Source: Flavobacteriia bacterium
GTDB lineage: Bacteria; Bacteroidota; Bacteroidia; Flavobacteriales; Flavobacteriaceae
Assembly (NCBI GenBank): GCA_018500075.1
Contig: JAHBAN010000206.1
Coordinates: 1 to 29,709, forward strand
Reading direction: 5' to 3'
DNA: 29,709 bases
Shown: positions 23,110 through 29,709 of the stretch, piece after piece
Layout: every line of letters begins with the position of its first letter
How positions within the stretch are numbered: the first letter of the stretch is position 1
Translations under genes and position numbers: made by a program
The notes under the pieces: model-generated
Told to the model about the DNA's origin: nothing
Databases searched by the model: none
Seen by the model: the letters and a program-made list of their open reading frames with translations, nothing else

Positions 23110-23716
23110 CCAGCATCTTCGGCGCATCCACGCTCAGCTCGACCGCCCCCAAAGCCTCGTTTGACGTGCCGATCTGGCTCAACGGGTCAAAAGCCACCCC
23201 CTTCAAAGGCCAGCGCAGCCCGCTGGACTGCGCCCGCACGGGGCCAAGCGGAAACACCGAAACACGCGCGCCCGCCGCCAGATCAAGCCGCATCACAGGC
23301 GGGGCCAAAAAGACAATATCCTCCCCCCCCACCAATACACAGCGCCGCTCGGGAGAGGCCGCCAAAGCATGAAGCGCCGCCAGCTCATGATCGAGCCGCC
23401 CACCGAGAAACCCGACCCCAAGCACCAGAGGCGCATCTATCCGCGTGAGACATTTCACAAAGTCGGTGCTGTCTTGCTCGGCAACCCGATGGGCGCGCGT
23501 GGGCCCCAAACGGCGCAAAGCCTCGGGCGAAATCGAATCAAGATCGCCGATCACCATGTCAGGCTCATGTCCGTGAGCCATCAGCCAATCCGCGCCACTG
23601 TCCGCAGCAACAATCCGCCGATACAGCCCGGACACCGCTTTAAGCCCCGTTTTGCGCTTCTGTCCGCCCCCAACCAGCAAAACTGGTTCCGGATCGTGAA
23701 CAATGGCAGTTTTCAT
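23024..23716 (-). CDS. Thiamine pyrophosphokinase
   Basis: A 230-residue enzyme transferring pyrophosphate from ATP to thiamine to make the cofactor TPP. Motifs in order are AADSGADWLMAHG (37-49), MVIGDLDSIS (54-63, metal/ATP-binding acids), EQDSTDFVKCL (80-90) and VGFLGGRLDHELAAL (101-115), followed by the C-terminal thiamine-binding beta domain with WPLKGVAFDPLSQIGTSNEA. ATG 23716 was chosen because homologues start near there; upstream in-frame starts to 23749 lack a ribosome site. Its 3' end overlaps the convergent exporter gene by 86 bases. The acidic-protein gene is divergent. Confidence 0.9.
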   Translation of the reverse strand: MKTAIVHDPEPVLLVGGGQKRKTGLKAVSGLYRRIVAADSGADWLMAHGHEPDMVIGDLDSISPEALRRLGPTRAHRVAEQDSTDFVKCLTRIDAPLVLGVGFLGGRLDHELAALHALAASPERRCVLVGGEDIVFLAPPVMRLDLAAGARVSVFPLGPVRAQSSGLRWPLKGVAFDPLSQIGTSNEALGAVELSVDAPKMLVILPRSELRAVVTELLQSAAVWPPQRAL

Positions 23717-23811
23717 CCGATTTTTACCCTTTTGAAGGAAACACATCACAATATTGACACAAAATGATACGCTAAAAATCTTAGATTCGGTCTGCTTTCG
23801 ACGCCGTGCGC

Positions 23812-23828
23812 TGTCATTAACTATGACA
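23812..23828. promoter_or_regulatory. Inverted repeat in the divergent promoter region
   Basis: TGTCAT (23812-23817) and ATGACA (23823-23828) flank TAACT, 28 bases before the ATG of the acidic-protein gene. A TTGACA hexamer lies further up at 23754-23759 but has no good -10 at the right distance; TATAGA at 23831-23836 lacks a matching -35. The region clearly carries control signals for two divergent genes, but assigning promoters is not possible by eye. Confidence 0.3.
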
Positions 23829-23856
23829 ATTATAGAATTACGTGGCGAGCAAGAAC

Positions 23857-25914
23857 ATGGTTAACACGAACAAGATCCTCACCGTCTCCTATGGCACATT
23901 CTCGTGCACATTGGAGGGATTTGACGATTCTTTCGGGACAATGAAAGCCATTGCGGAGTATTTTCGCGATCTTGCGGCCGATGACCGCTACTTTGGCGCA
24001 GAGCCGCCCAGCCCGGATGCCGAAATGCTGGCGCGGATCGCAGAGCGTGAAATCTCCCGCCGCGTCGAGGCGCACCGCGACGACAATACCTTCGTTCTGC
24101 GCGCCGGTCCCGCAAGCCTGCCCCAGCCAGCCCCACAGCCCATCGCTCACGCTCCCGACGCGCCCCAAGCCTCCCCGACAAGCGCAGCAGAGGCCGCAGC
24201 ACCCGCCGCAGCCCCCCCCAAAGCGCCGCCCGTGGCCCCAGAGGCCGATGCTCAGGCTGAAACGCAGGCAGATGCCAGCCAGTCAAAGCCGGCTCCCCAA
24301 GCCGCTCCCCCTCTGACCGCCCCTCTGGCCGCTGCGCCGGATCGCCTCAAACCGGCCCAAGACCCCAACAGCGTTGCCGCCAAACTCCAGCGCATCCGCG
24401 ATGTGGTGAGCCAACATGATGCCGAGGACAGCTATTCAGAGGACGAACACGCCGATCCCTTCCTCTCCGAGGAGGACCCCGCGCCAGAAGACATTCTGAG
24501 CAGCGCCCAGAATGATATTGCCGCGGCCCTCGCAGCCGATGACGCGCTCGAAGATGCGCGCCACAGCGCCGAACCAGAGGCCGACACCAGTGCCGGAGCC
24601 ACGCCCCAAGCCGCCGATGAAAACGATGCGCACGATGAGAGCGAAGAAGAAGACATCAGCGCTCTGCTTGACAGGCTCGCCACACCAGAGACCCCACGCG
24701 CGCCGACCGACGGGCAAAAGCCAGCCGAGCCTGCGCCCGCCCCCGAAGCGGCGGGCCAGTTGCGCGCGCGGGTCATCAAAATGAAAAAAACCGACGTAGA
24801 CGCCGCCTTGAGCGCAGGCGACATTCAGCAAGACGACAGCCCCAAGCGCCCCGACATCGCCTCATCGCTGTCTGACGAAGACGAAGCCGACCTGATGCGC
24901 GAATTGGCCGCCGTCGAAGCCGAGGCCGCGCAAGGCCGCCAAGCCGAGACCCCGCGCGCCGAGCAAGACGCCGCCCAGTATGACGACGACGCCTATGACG
25001 AGGATGACGACATCTACAACGAGGCCGATTTTGACGAAGACGCCTATGACGAAGACAGCTTTGACGAGGACGGCTTTGAGGAAGATGACGTCGAAAATTC
25101 CTCAATCGGAGAAGGCCTCAGCGACGCAGCAGACGCCACCGGCGCAGAAGACACCGCGGGAAATCTCTTTTCCGATCAAGACGCTGCAACCCATCAAATC
25201 GTGGCCTCAACGGTGCGCGCCGTGCGCAGCGCCCGCCTTGTCGAGACCGCAACAGACGATCAGATGGGCCGCATTCTGGAAGAAACCAACACCAAGCTTG
25301 ACGAAGACGAAGGCCGTGGCCGCCGCAATGCCATTGCGCATTTGCGCGCCGCTGTCCAAGCCACAGAAGCCGAGCGCAACATGGGCGGCGACCTTGGCGC
25401 AGACGGGCGCGACACAGAGGTCTACCGCGACGATCTGGAAACAGCCGTGCGCCCGCGCCGCCCCGTGCACCCCCAAGGCAAAAGCCGGCCAGATATGCGC
25501 CGCGCCGCGCCCCTCAAGCTGGTCGCAGAACAGCGCATCGACACCCCAAAGCAAGACGGCCCTGTCCGTCCGCGCCGCATCTTGGCAAGCGAAAGCCCCA
25601 GTCAGGCCAAGGCCGCCTCGGGCACGGCCGATTTCTCGGACTATGTGCAAAGTGTTGGCGCTCAAAATTTGAGCGAAGTGCTGGAGGCCGCAGCCTCCTA
25701 CATGGCCTTCGTTCAGGGCCAAGACGCTTTTTCACGGCCCGAGCTGATGTCCAAACTCAACGCAACAGACCATGCCGACACATCCCGCGAAGACCGGTTG
25801 CGCTCCTTTGGCCAGCTGCTGCGCGCCGGCAAAATACGCAAGCTCGGCGGCGGACGGTTTGAAGCCTCCGAAGATATTTCCTATCGCCCCACAGCGCGCG
25901 TCGCGGGCGGCTAG
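23857..25914 (+). CDS. Large acidic, low-complexity protein of unknown function
   Basis: A 685-residue protein in three parts. Residues 1-75 look folded (TNKILTVSYGTFSCTLEGFDDSFGTMKAIAEYFRDLAADDRYFG then a helix, EMLARIAEREISRRVEAHR). Residues about 85-590 are rich in Ala, Pro, Asp and Glu and probably disordered, with an Ala/Pro tract and a repeated aromatic-acidic tract at 375-411. The C-terminal 75 residues look folded again (ENLSEVLEAAASYMAF-like helix, RPELMSKLNATD, REDRLRSFGQLLRAGKIRKLGGGRFEAS), resembling a small winged-helix or docking domain. I recognise no function. ATG 23857 is preferred over GTG 23842; neither has a good ribosome site. A strong terminator follows. Confidence 0.8.
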   Translation: MVNTNKILTVSYGTFSCTLEGFDDSFGTMKAIAEYFRDLAADDRYFGAEPPSPDAEMLARIAEREISRRVEAHRDDNTFVLRAGPASLPQPAPQPIAHAPDAPQASPTSAAEAAAPAAAPPKAPPVAPEADAQAETQADASQSKPAPQAAPPLTAPLAAAPDRLKPAQDPNSVAAKLQRIRDVVSQHDAEDSYSEDEHADPFLSEEDPAPEDILSSAQNDIAAALAADDALEDARHSAEPEADTSAGATPQAADENDAHDESEEEDISALLDRLATPETPRAPTDGQKPAEPAPAPEAAGQLRARVIKMKKTDVDAALSAGDIQQDDSPKRPDIASSLSDEDEADLMRELAAVEAEAAQGRQAETPRAEQDAAQYDDDAYDEDDDIYNEADFDEDAYDEDSFDEDGFEEDDVENSSIGEGLSDAADATGAEDTAGNLFSDQDAATHQIVASTVRAVRSARLVETATDDQMGRILEETNTKLDEDEGRGRRNAIAHLRAAVQATEAERNMGGDLGADGRDTEVYRDDLETAVRPRRPVHPQGKSRPDMRRAAPLKLVAEQRIDTPKQDGPVRPRRILASESPSQAKAASGTADFSDYVQSVGAQNLSEVLEAAASYMAFVQGQDAFSRPELMSKLNATDHADTSREDRLRSFGQLLRAGKIRKLGGGRFEASEDISYRPTARVAGG

Positions 25915-25943
25915 GACGCCACCGGCCTCACGGCCCTGCCCTT

Positions 25944-25969
25944 CGGGCGCCCAAGCGGGCGCCCGTTTT
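25944..25969 (+). terminator. Intrinsic terminator after the acidic-protein gene
   Basis: CGGGCGCCC (25944-25952), loop AAGC and GGGCGCCCG (25957-25965) form a 9-bp GC stem followed directly by TTTT. It lies 29 bases after the stop codon and 10 bases before the end of the convergent acyl-CoA dehydrogenase gene. Confidence 0.85.
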
Positions 25970-25979
25970 GCTCTGTAGA

Positions 25980-27209
25980 TCAGATTTTTTCCTGCGTGTA
26001 TTTGCGCAGCTCGGTGCGCGCCACCTGCCGGCGATGCACCGCGTCAGGCCCGTCTGCAAGGCGCAGCGTGCGCACGTTTTTCCACATCGCGGCCAGAGCC
26101 GTATCCTGTGAAATCCCTTGCGCACCAAACATTTGCACAGCCTCGTCAATGACCTTCAAAGACATCAAAGGCGCAACCACCTTGATCTGGTGAATCCAAG
26201 GCGCCGCCGCTTTCATATCGCCGTGATCCATCATCCAGGCGGTCTTCAGACACAAAAGGCGCGCCTGCTCGATTTCCATCCGCGCATTGGCGATAATGTC
26301 ATAATTCGCCCCCAGATGGGCGATCGGCTTGCCAAAGGCCTCGCGCTGCAAGCTGCGGCGGCACATCATCTCAAGCGCCGCCTCCGCCTGCCCGATTGCG
26401 CGCATACAATGGTGGATGCGCCCCGGCCCAAGCCGCCCCTGCGACACTTCAAACCCGCGCCCCTCACCCAAAATCATATTCTTCGCCGGCACCCGCACAT
26501 TCGTCATCCTGATGTGCATATGGCCGTGCGGCGCATCGTCATTGCCATAAACCTGCATCGGACGCAGCACCTCGACGCCCTCGGTTCCCGCCGGCACAAC
26601 GATCATCGAGTGGCGCTTGTGCTTGGGCGCGTCGTCCCCGCCTGTGCGCACCATCACGATATAGACCTTACAGCGCGGATCGCCCGCGCCCGAAGCCCAC
26701 CATTTCTCGCCATTGAGCACATAGTCGTCGCCCTCGCGCTCGCAGCGCATCGCTATGTTGGTCGCATCCGAGCTGGCCTGATCAGGCTCCGTCATCAAAT
26801 AGGCCGAGCGGATTTCACCCGCCAAAAGCGGCTTGAGCCACTGCTCTTTCATCTCGGGCGTGCCATACCGCTCAAACACTTCCATATTTCCGGTGTCGGG
26901 CGCACCACAGTTGAAGACTTCGGCCCCCATCGGCGTCTTGCCCATCTCTTCGGCAAAATAGGCGTATTCCACAGTGCTCAGGCCGAGGCCCTTGTCGCTG
27001 TCCGTCAGCCAGAAGTTCCACAGCCCGCGCGCCTTGGCCTGGGCCTTCAGCCCTTCCAGAATTTCGGCCTGCCGCGCGGTATAGCCCCAGCGCTCGCCCT
27101 TGCCGATTTCAGCGTGATACTCGGCTTCCAGCGGCATGATCTCTTCGGCGATCATCGCTTTGACCTGCTCCAAAAGCGCAGCACTTTGTGCCCGCAATCC
27201 CAAATCCAT
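25980..27209 (-). CDS. Acyl-CoA dehydrogenase (ACAD10/11-like)
   Basis: A 409-residue FAD-dependent acyl-CoA dehydrogenase for the first step of beta-oxidation of an unidentified acyl-CoA. YLMTEPDQASSDATNI is the FAD/substrate signature in the form typical of the ACAD10/11 branch, as is FNCGAPDTGNMEVFERYGT. NGEKWWASGAG, GRLGPGRIHHCMRAIGQAE and the C-terminal QMFGAQGISQDTALAAMWKNVRTLRLADGPDAVHRR complete the family order. ATG 27209 has GGGAG 7 bases upstream; the in-frame extension to 27296 has none. The usual partner aminoglycoside-phosphotransferase-like domain gene of this branch is not seen next to it. Confidence 0.93.
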   Translation of the reverse strand: MDLGLRAQSAALLEQVKAMIAEEIMPLEAEYHAEIGKGERWGYTARQAEILEGLKAQAKARGLWNFWLTDSDKGLGLSTVEYAYFAEEMGKTPMGAEVFNCGAPDTGNMEVFERYGTPEMKEQWLKPLLAGEIRSAYLMTEPDQASSDATNIAMRCEREGDDYVLNGEKWWASGAGDPRCKVYIVMVRTGGDDAPKHKRHSMIVVPAGTEGVEVLRPMQVYGNDDAPHGHMHIRMTNVRVPAKNMILGEGRGFEVSQGRLGPGRIHHCMRAIGQAEAALEMMCRRSLQREAFGKPIAHLGANYDIIANARMEIEQARLLCLKTAWMMDHGDMKAAAPWIHQIKVVAPLMSLKVIDEAVQMFGAQGISQDTALAAMWKNVRTLRLADGPDAVHRRQVARTELRKYTQEKI

Positions 27210-27301
27210 AGTGTCTCTCCCTCTGACGTGCTCCGATAAAAGGCTCTGCCTGCCCAAGAGTAAAGTCCCCTCGCATATCACGTTGCGTCTCGCCACAGTG
27301 G

Positions 27302-27365
27302 ATCAAATACCCCCCCTCGGCGAAATGACGCTAAGCAGCGCCATTTAGTTAAAATTTTATTTGAT
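27302..27365. promoter_or_regulatory. Distant inverted repeat between divergent genes
   Basis: ATCAAATA (27302-27309) and its exact complement TATTTGAT (27358-27365) are 48 bases apart in the gap between the acyl-CoA dehydrogenase and the small XRE-like gene. The right copy abuts the AT-rich palindrome TAAAATTTTA (27350-27359), 28 bases before the regulator start. This could be a pair of sites for one regulator; an 8-bp match at this distance could also be chance. Confidence 0.3.
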
Positions 27366-27393
27366 ATCGCCGGCCACACGGCGACAATGCAGC

Positions 27394-27726
27394 ATGGGCA
27401 TTTCATTTAAAGACGCATTAAACCAAACACTTGCCAAAACAGGCCAAAGCCTGGACACCGTCGCAGAGGGGGCCGGTGTGCCGCGCGCGGCCCTGCACAG
27501 CTTTATGCAAGAAGATGCAGCCGCCTTGGGGGTCAAAGACGCAATCAAAATCGCCGAGTTCTTCGGCCTCAGCCTTGATCGCTTCTTGGAAGATCCGAAA
27601 GTCGCAAACCATATCGCAATAGCGCAGCTCTACTCGTCGCTACCGCCTTTGCTAAAAGCTCAACTCGAAGCCTATGCCCAAGAGCGGTCTGACGCTCGCT
27701 ATCCGCCTCCGCCAGCCAACGATTGA
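27394..27726 (+). CDS. Small XRE-like helix-turn-helix protein
   Basis: A 110-residue protein with one HTH-like domain (about 5-68: SFKDALNQTLAKTGQSLDTVAEGAGVPRAALHSFMQ, then VKDAIKIAEFFGLSLDRFLEDP), the layout of XRE/Cro repressors, and a short helical tail ending in a Pro-rich YPPPPAND. ATG 27394 is chosen to start just before the HTH; no ribosome site is obvious, and an in-frame TTG at 27361 is less likely. It is divergent from the acyl-CoA dehydrogenase gene and 152 bases upstream of a second, larger HTH regulator with the same domain type, which suggests a functional or ancestral pair. Confidence 0.72.
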   Translation: MGISFKDALNQTLAKTGQSLDTVAEGAGVPRAALHSFMQEDAAALGVKDAIKIAEFFGLSLDRFLEDPKVANHIAIAQLYSSLPPLLKAQLEAYAQERSDARYPPPPAND

Positions 27727-27854
27727 TCGCAGGGGTGTCATCCTCGGTATGCGGCACGTTTCAGGTCCAATCACTCGCACAAACAAAATTGCAGGGCTGC
27801 CTGCCCTCCCAAACTGCCCAGAGCCTTTCGCTAAGTCAAAACAGTTTGTAAATA

Positions 27855-27868
27855 TCCACATATGTGGA
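27855..27868. promoter_or_regulatory. 14-bp perfect palindrome in front of the larger XRE-like gene
   Basis: TCCACATATGTGGA is perfectly self-complementary and ends 10 bases before the ATG at 27879. A symmetric site overlapping the promoter or ribosome-binding zone of an HTH gene is the classic arrangement for autorepression. The flanking bases (AT on both sides) extend the symmetry imperfectly. Confidence 0.5.
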
Positions 27869-27878
27869 ATCATTGCGC

Positions 27879-28598
27879 ATGATTTCAGAAAAGATTCTAC
27901 ATCTGTGTAAACTCAGACGCCTCACCCTGCGCGCCGCCTGTCAGGCCTCGGGGCTGAAATACTCGACCCTCCACGCCCAGATCTCCAATGATCGGCCCAT
28001 CCCCTTTCTGACAATCGACAAACTCGCCCGCACCCTGAATGTTCCGTTGAGTTATTTCTCGGATCACCAGCCTATTTTTCAGTTCGAGCCGGAAAATCCC
28101 GACAAACAGAGCGAAATGATGGTGACACTGGAACGCTCCATCAACGAACACACCCGGAAACTCGCCGCAAAAGGCCATCACATCAGCATAGATGACGTGC
28201 TGGACTGGCTTGTGCATGACGACTTCAAGCTCTCCAATGCGGATTGGATACGCGACAGGATCGACCTCTTTCACAAGCGCACACAGGATCACAGCTTTCC
28301 GGTCCCGTCCCATATCGGCAAACACTCTCTGTCGGCGCAGTTTCTGGGCCTCAACACCGAGCTGAACTATCAAGAACATCTCACCCGAATTGATCCGAAG
28401 CTGATCGAGAAAATCAATGCCGACCACGGCGCCATCGAGCCGCAGAAATATACAGTTTCCGATCAGGCCATCGACGTGACAGTCAATGGCGCAAGAGTGC
28501 GCGGCAGTTATCGCAGGCTGCTCGCAGGCGTGACCAACGAGGCGGGCGAGAAATTTATTCTAGTGTTTTGCCGGCTGATCCGTTTCTCCAACAGCTAG
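27879..28598 (+). CDS. XRE-like regulator with PAS-like C-terminal domain
   Basis: A 239-residue protein. Residues 1-62 form an XRE-type HTH (KILHLCKLRRLTLRAACQASGLKYSTLHAQIS, then LTIDKLARTLNVPLSYFSDH). A helical linker with LDWLVHDDFKLSNADWIRDRIDLFHK follows, and residues about 155-237 look like a PAS-type sensor fold (LSAQFLGLNTELNYQEHLTRIDPKLIEKIN, then strands VTVNGARVRGSYRRLLAGVTNEAGEKFILVFCRLI). This would make it a ligand- or redox-responsive repressor; the domain call is by eye. ATG 27879 (an in-frame GTG at 27864 lies inside the palindrome). The stop overlaps the convergent GNAT-like gene by 39 bases. Confidence 0.75.
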   Translation: MISEKILHLCKLRRLTLRAACQASGLKYSTLHAQISNDRPIPFLTIDKLARTLNVPLSYFSDHQPIFQFEPENPDKQSEMMVTLERSINEHTRKLAAKGHHISIDDVLDWLVHDDFKLSNADWIRDRIDLFHKRTQDHSFPVPSHIGKHSLSAQFLGLNTELNYQEHLTRIDPKLIEKINADHGAIEPQKYTVSDQAIDVTVNGARVRGSYRRLLAGVTNEAGEKFILVFCRLIRFSNS

Positions 28599-29237
28599 CT
28601 GGTGCAAAAGGTCCACTTTCGCCGAATAAACCATGGCCAGATCATTGCGATAAAGATAGGGCGCAGGGTCGCACCATGTCAGCGCATGATGGGTGATCAT
28701 GGCAAACCCGTAAACATCCTGCAAAGAGCGGTGCTCATAAGGGATCAACGCATACATCCAGTCAAAATCGGGCCATGTCATCGCCGCCAGCACAATAGCC
28801 AGCCGGCTGTGCTCGCGCAAAACGCTGCGCCGCCCGCGCATCCGCTCGGCAAAGTGCAGCTCGCCAAAATAGACCAGATTGCCCCGCACTCTTTCGCCGA
28901 TCGGAGCCGCCATAGCCCGCAAGGGCGCGTCCATATCAAATTGCCGCTCCGAAACACGCTGCATATAGTTCCAGAAGCTCTCCGCGCCGAGCGCAACCTG
29001 CTTGGCCGCAACCCCTCCAATCACCTCGCCGTCACAGACCAAAAACAGCCAGAACGCCTGCCCTTTGTGAAAGTCGTTGCGCCTCAGATCAAACATAGGC
29101 GAGCGAAACGGCTTGCCGGTCTGCTGCACAAGGCGTTCAATTTCGGCAAAATCATCAGAGGCCACAACATCATAGCCGAGCTTTTTCAGCCGCGCCAAAT
29201 GCAAGGCCGCCCGTTCTGTCAAATCCATCTGAAACAT
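28560..29237 (-). CDS. GNAT-like hypothetical protein
   Basis: A 225-residue protein with no family that I can name with certainty. The order FWLFLVCDGEVIGGVAAKQVALG (two strands around a turn), YFGELHFAERMRGRRSVLREHSRLAIVLAAMTW (strand, basic loop, helix) and DWMYALIPYEHRSLQDVYGF (strand, helix) resembles the core of a Gcn5-type N-acetyltransferase, with RMRGRRSV in the place of the acetyl-CoA pyrophosphate loop. ATG 29237 or ATG 29228 could be the start; neither has a strong ribosome site. Its last 39 bases overlap the convergent regulator gene. Confidence 0.68.
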   Translation of the reverse strand: MFQMDLTERAALHLARLKKLGYDVVASDDFAEIERLVQQTGKPFRSPMFDLRRNDFHKGQAFWLFLVCDGEVIGGVAAKQVALGAESFWNYMQRVSERQFDMDAPLRAMAAPIGERVRGNLVYFGELHFAERMRGRRSVLREHSRLAIVLAAMTWPDFDWMYALIPYEHRSLQDVYGFAMITHHALTWCDPAPYLYRNDLAMVYSAKVDLLHQLAVGETDQPAKH

Positions 29238-29405
29238 CTGCCCACTCGAACTCTGAAATCACACTACCCTGCAAAGGTGATGCACGAGCCATGGCACGAG
29301 TTCAACTTCGGGGTGTAAAGACAGGCCACTTCTCACAGGAGGTGGCGCTCAAAAGTCGCATCAAAAAGATCGGGAGAGACAGGACATATTCTCTTCAAGA
29401 GAGAA

Positions 29406-29492
29406 TGGTGCGGTCGAGAGGACTCGAACCTCCACGGGTGTTACCCCACAGCGACCTCAACGCTGCGCGTCTACCAATTCCGCCACGACCGC
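29406..29492 (-). tRNA. tRNA-Leu (anticodon GAG)
   Basis: Read on the minus strand, the 7-bp acceptor stem GCGGTCG/CGACCGC, the D-arm with GGTAGACGC, the anticodon stem CAGCG/CGCTG around loop TTGAGGT (anticodon GAG), a long variable arm (TGGGGTAACACCCG) and the T-arm GGAGGTTCGAGTCCTC are all present. The long variable arm and anticodon identify leucine (CUC/CUU codons). The CCA end is encoded (29408-29406). A small hairpin (ATTCTCT/AGAGAAT, 29388-29406) directly abuts the 3' end and may aid processing or termination. Confidence 0.95.
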
Positions 29493-29709
29493 ACTGTCTA
29501 GGCTTGGTGAAGCGTGCTTTAAACAAAGCCTTTCAGGATGTGAAGCGAAAATCGGCACAGGCCGCAGAAATAATCGTTCCCGCACCGCCGCCAGCCCCAA
29601 TACCCGGCAGCGCCTCAGGCCCGATACCGCAGAAAACCCCAGTGTTTCAAAGCCCTGCGCTATGCTCAAAGACAAAAGTCGCCAAAGCCCGCGCGCCCAG
29701 CGCCTGCGC

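Noticed and set aside
29325..29346. Possible hairpin (GCCACTTCT with AGGAGGTGGC) between the GNAT-like gene and the tRNA
   Set aside because: Needs G-U pairs, has a 3-base loop and no T run; could be chance in the otherwise featureless 168-base gap.
29533..29709. Minus-strand coding end entering from the right edge (a 20-codon open end stopping at 29647, then the same frame open to 29533)
   Set aside because: The stretch has a gene-like look in one frame but is interrupted by TGA, and too little is in the window to tell a gene end from chance. A frame starting with TTG and running through the tRNA is also not credible. The 217 bases right of the tRNA hold nothing else that I can support.
1..29709. 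CRISPR arrays, insertion sequences, phage genes, integrase next to the tRNA
   Set aside because: None seen: no regularly spaced repeats of CRISPR size, no transposase or integrase motifs, and no duplicated tRNA 3' end.

Overview
The window is a stretch of chromosome from an alphaproteobacterium, most likely a marine Rhodobacteraceae (roseobacter-type) species. The grounds are GC-rich coding DNA with strong G/C third positions, families that I know mainly from Rhodobacteraceae (DUF2927, DUF2852, the short lipoprotein at 7000-7665), and the gene sets glnE, rpiA-gor and hflK-hflC-DUF2065-degP. I see no insertion sequence, prophage, CRISPR array or rRNA. Genes are densely packed; no gap without a gene reaches 300 bases.

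Left part (1-8 kb): a truncated DUF2927 gene, a 54-residue membrane protein and a CoxE-like VWA protein form a forward operon. It converges on a maleate isomerase/Asp-Glu racemase-type gene. A divergent cytochrome P450 is followed 3 bases later by a small M48 metalloprotease. Convergent to that is an rRNA methyltransferase gene whose stop overlaps an orphan PIN-domain gene. Then comes a lipoprotein gene.

Middle (8-19 kb): glnE (nitrogen control of glutamine synthetase) with a small overlapping downstream gene; a YbaK-type deacylase; DUF2852 and RDD membrane proteins; a degP-type periplasmic protease with a strong terminator; the hflK-hflC-DUF2065 operon (membrane proteolysis control); and rpiA-gor (pentose phosphate and glutathione redox). 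HflKC and DegP together make this an envelope quality-control block.

Right part (19-29.7 kb): a GST overlapping an iron-sulfur L-serine dehydratase, two tandem DMT/EamA exporters, a thiamine pyrophosphokinase convergent with the second exporter, a 685-residue acidic and apparently disordered protein with conserved-looking ends, an ACAD10/11-like acyl-CoA dehydrogenase, two XRE-like regulators, a GNAT-like protein and tRNA-Leu(GAG).

The genes are mostly ordinary housekeeping. The unexplained signals are between them: a run of four back-to-back dyads between rpiA and the GST gene; two unrelated arrays of three 6-mers phased at exactly 11 bp (one downstream of the VWA gene, one upstream of degP); 12-bp degenerate tandem repeats on both sides of the first exporter, one of which repeats its stop codon; and clean palindromes in front of the DUF2852 gene and the second XRE-like regulator. 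I found no convincing new multi-gene system.
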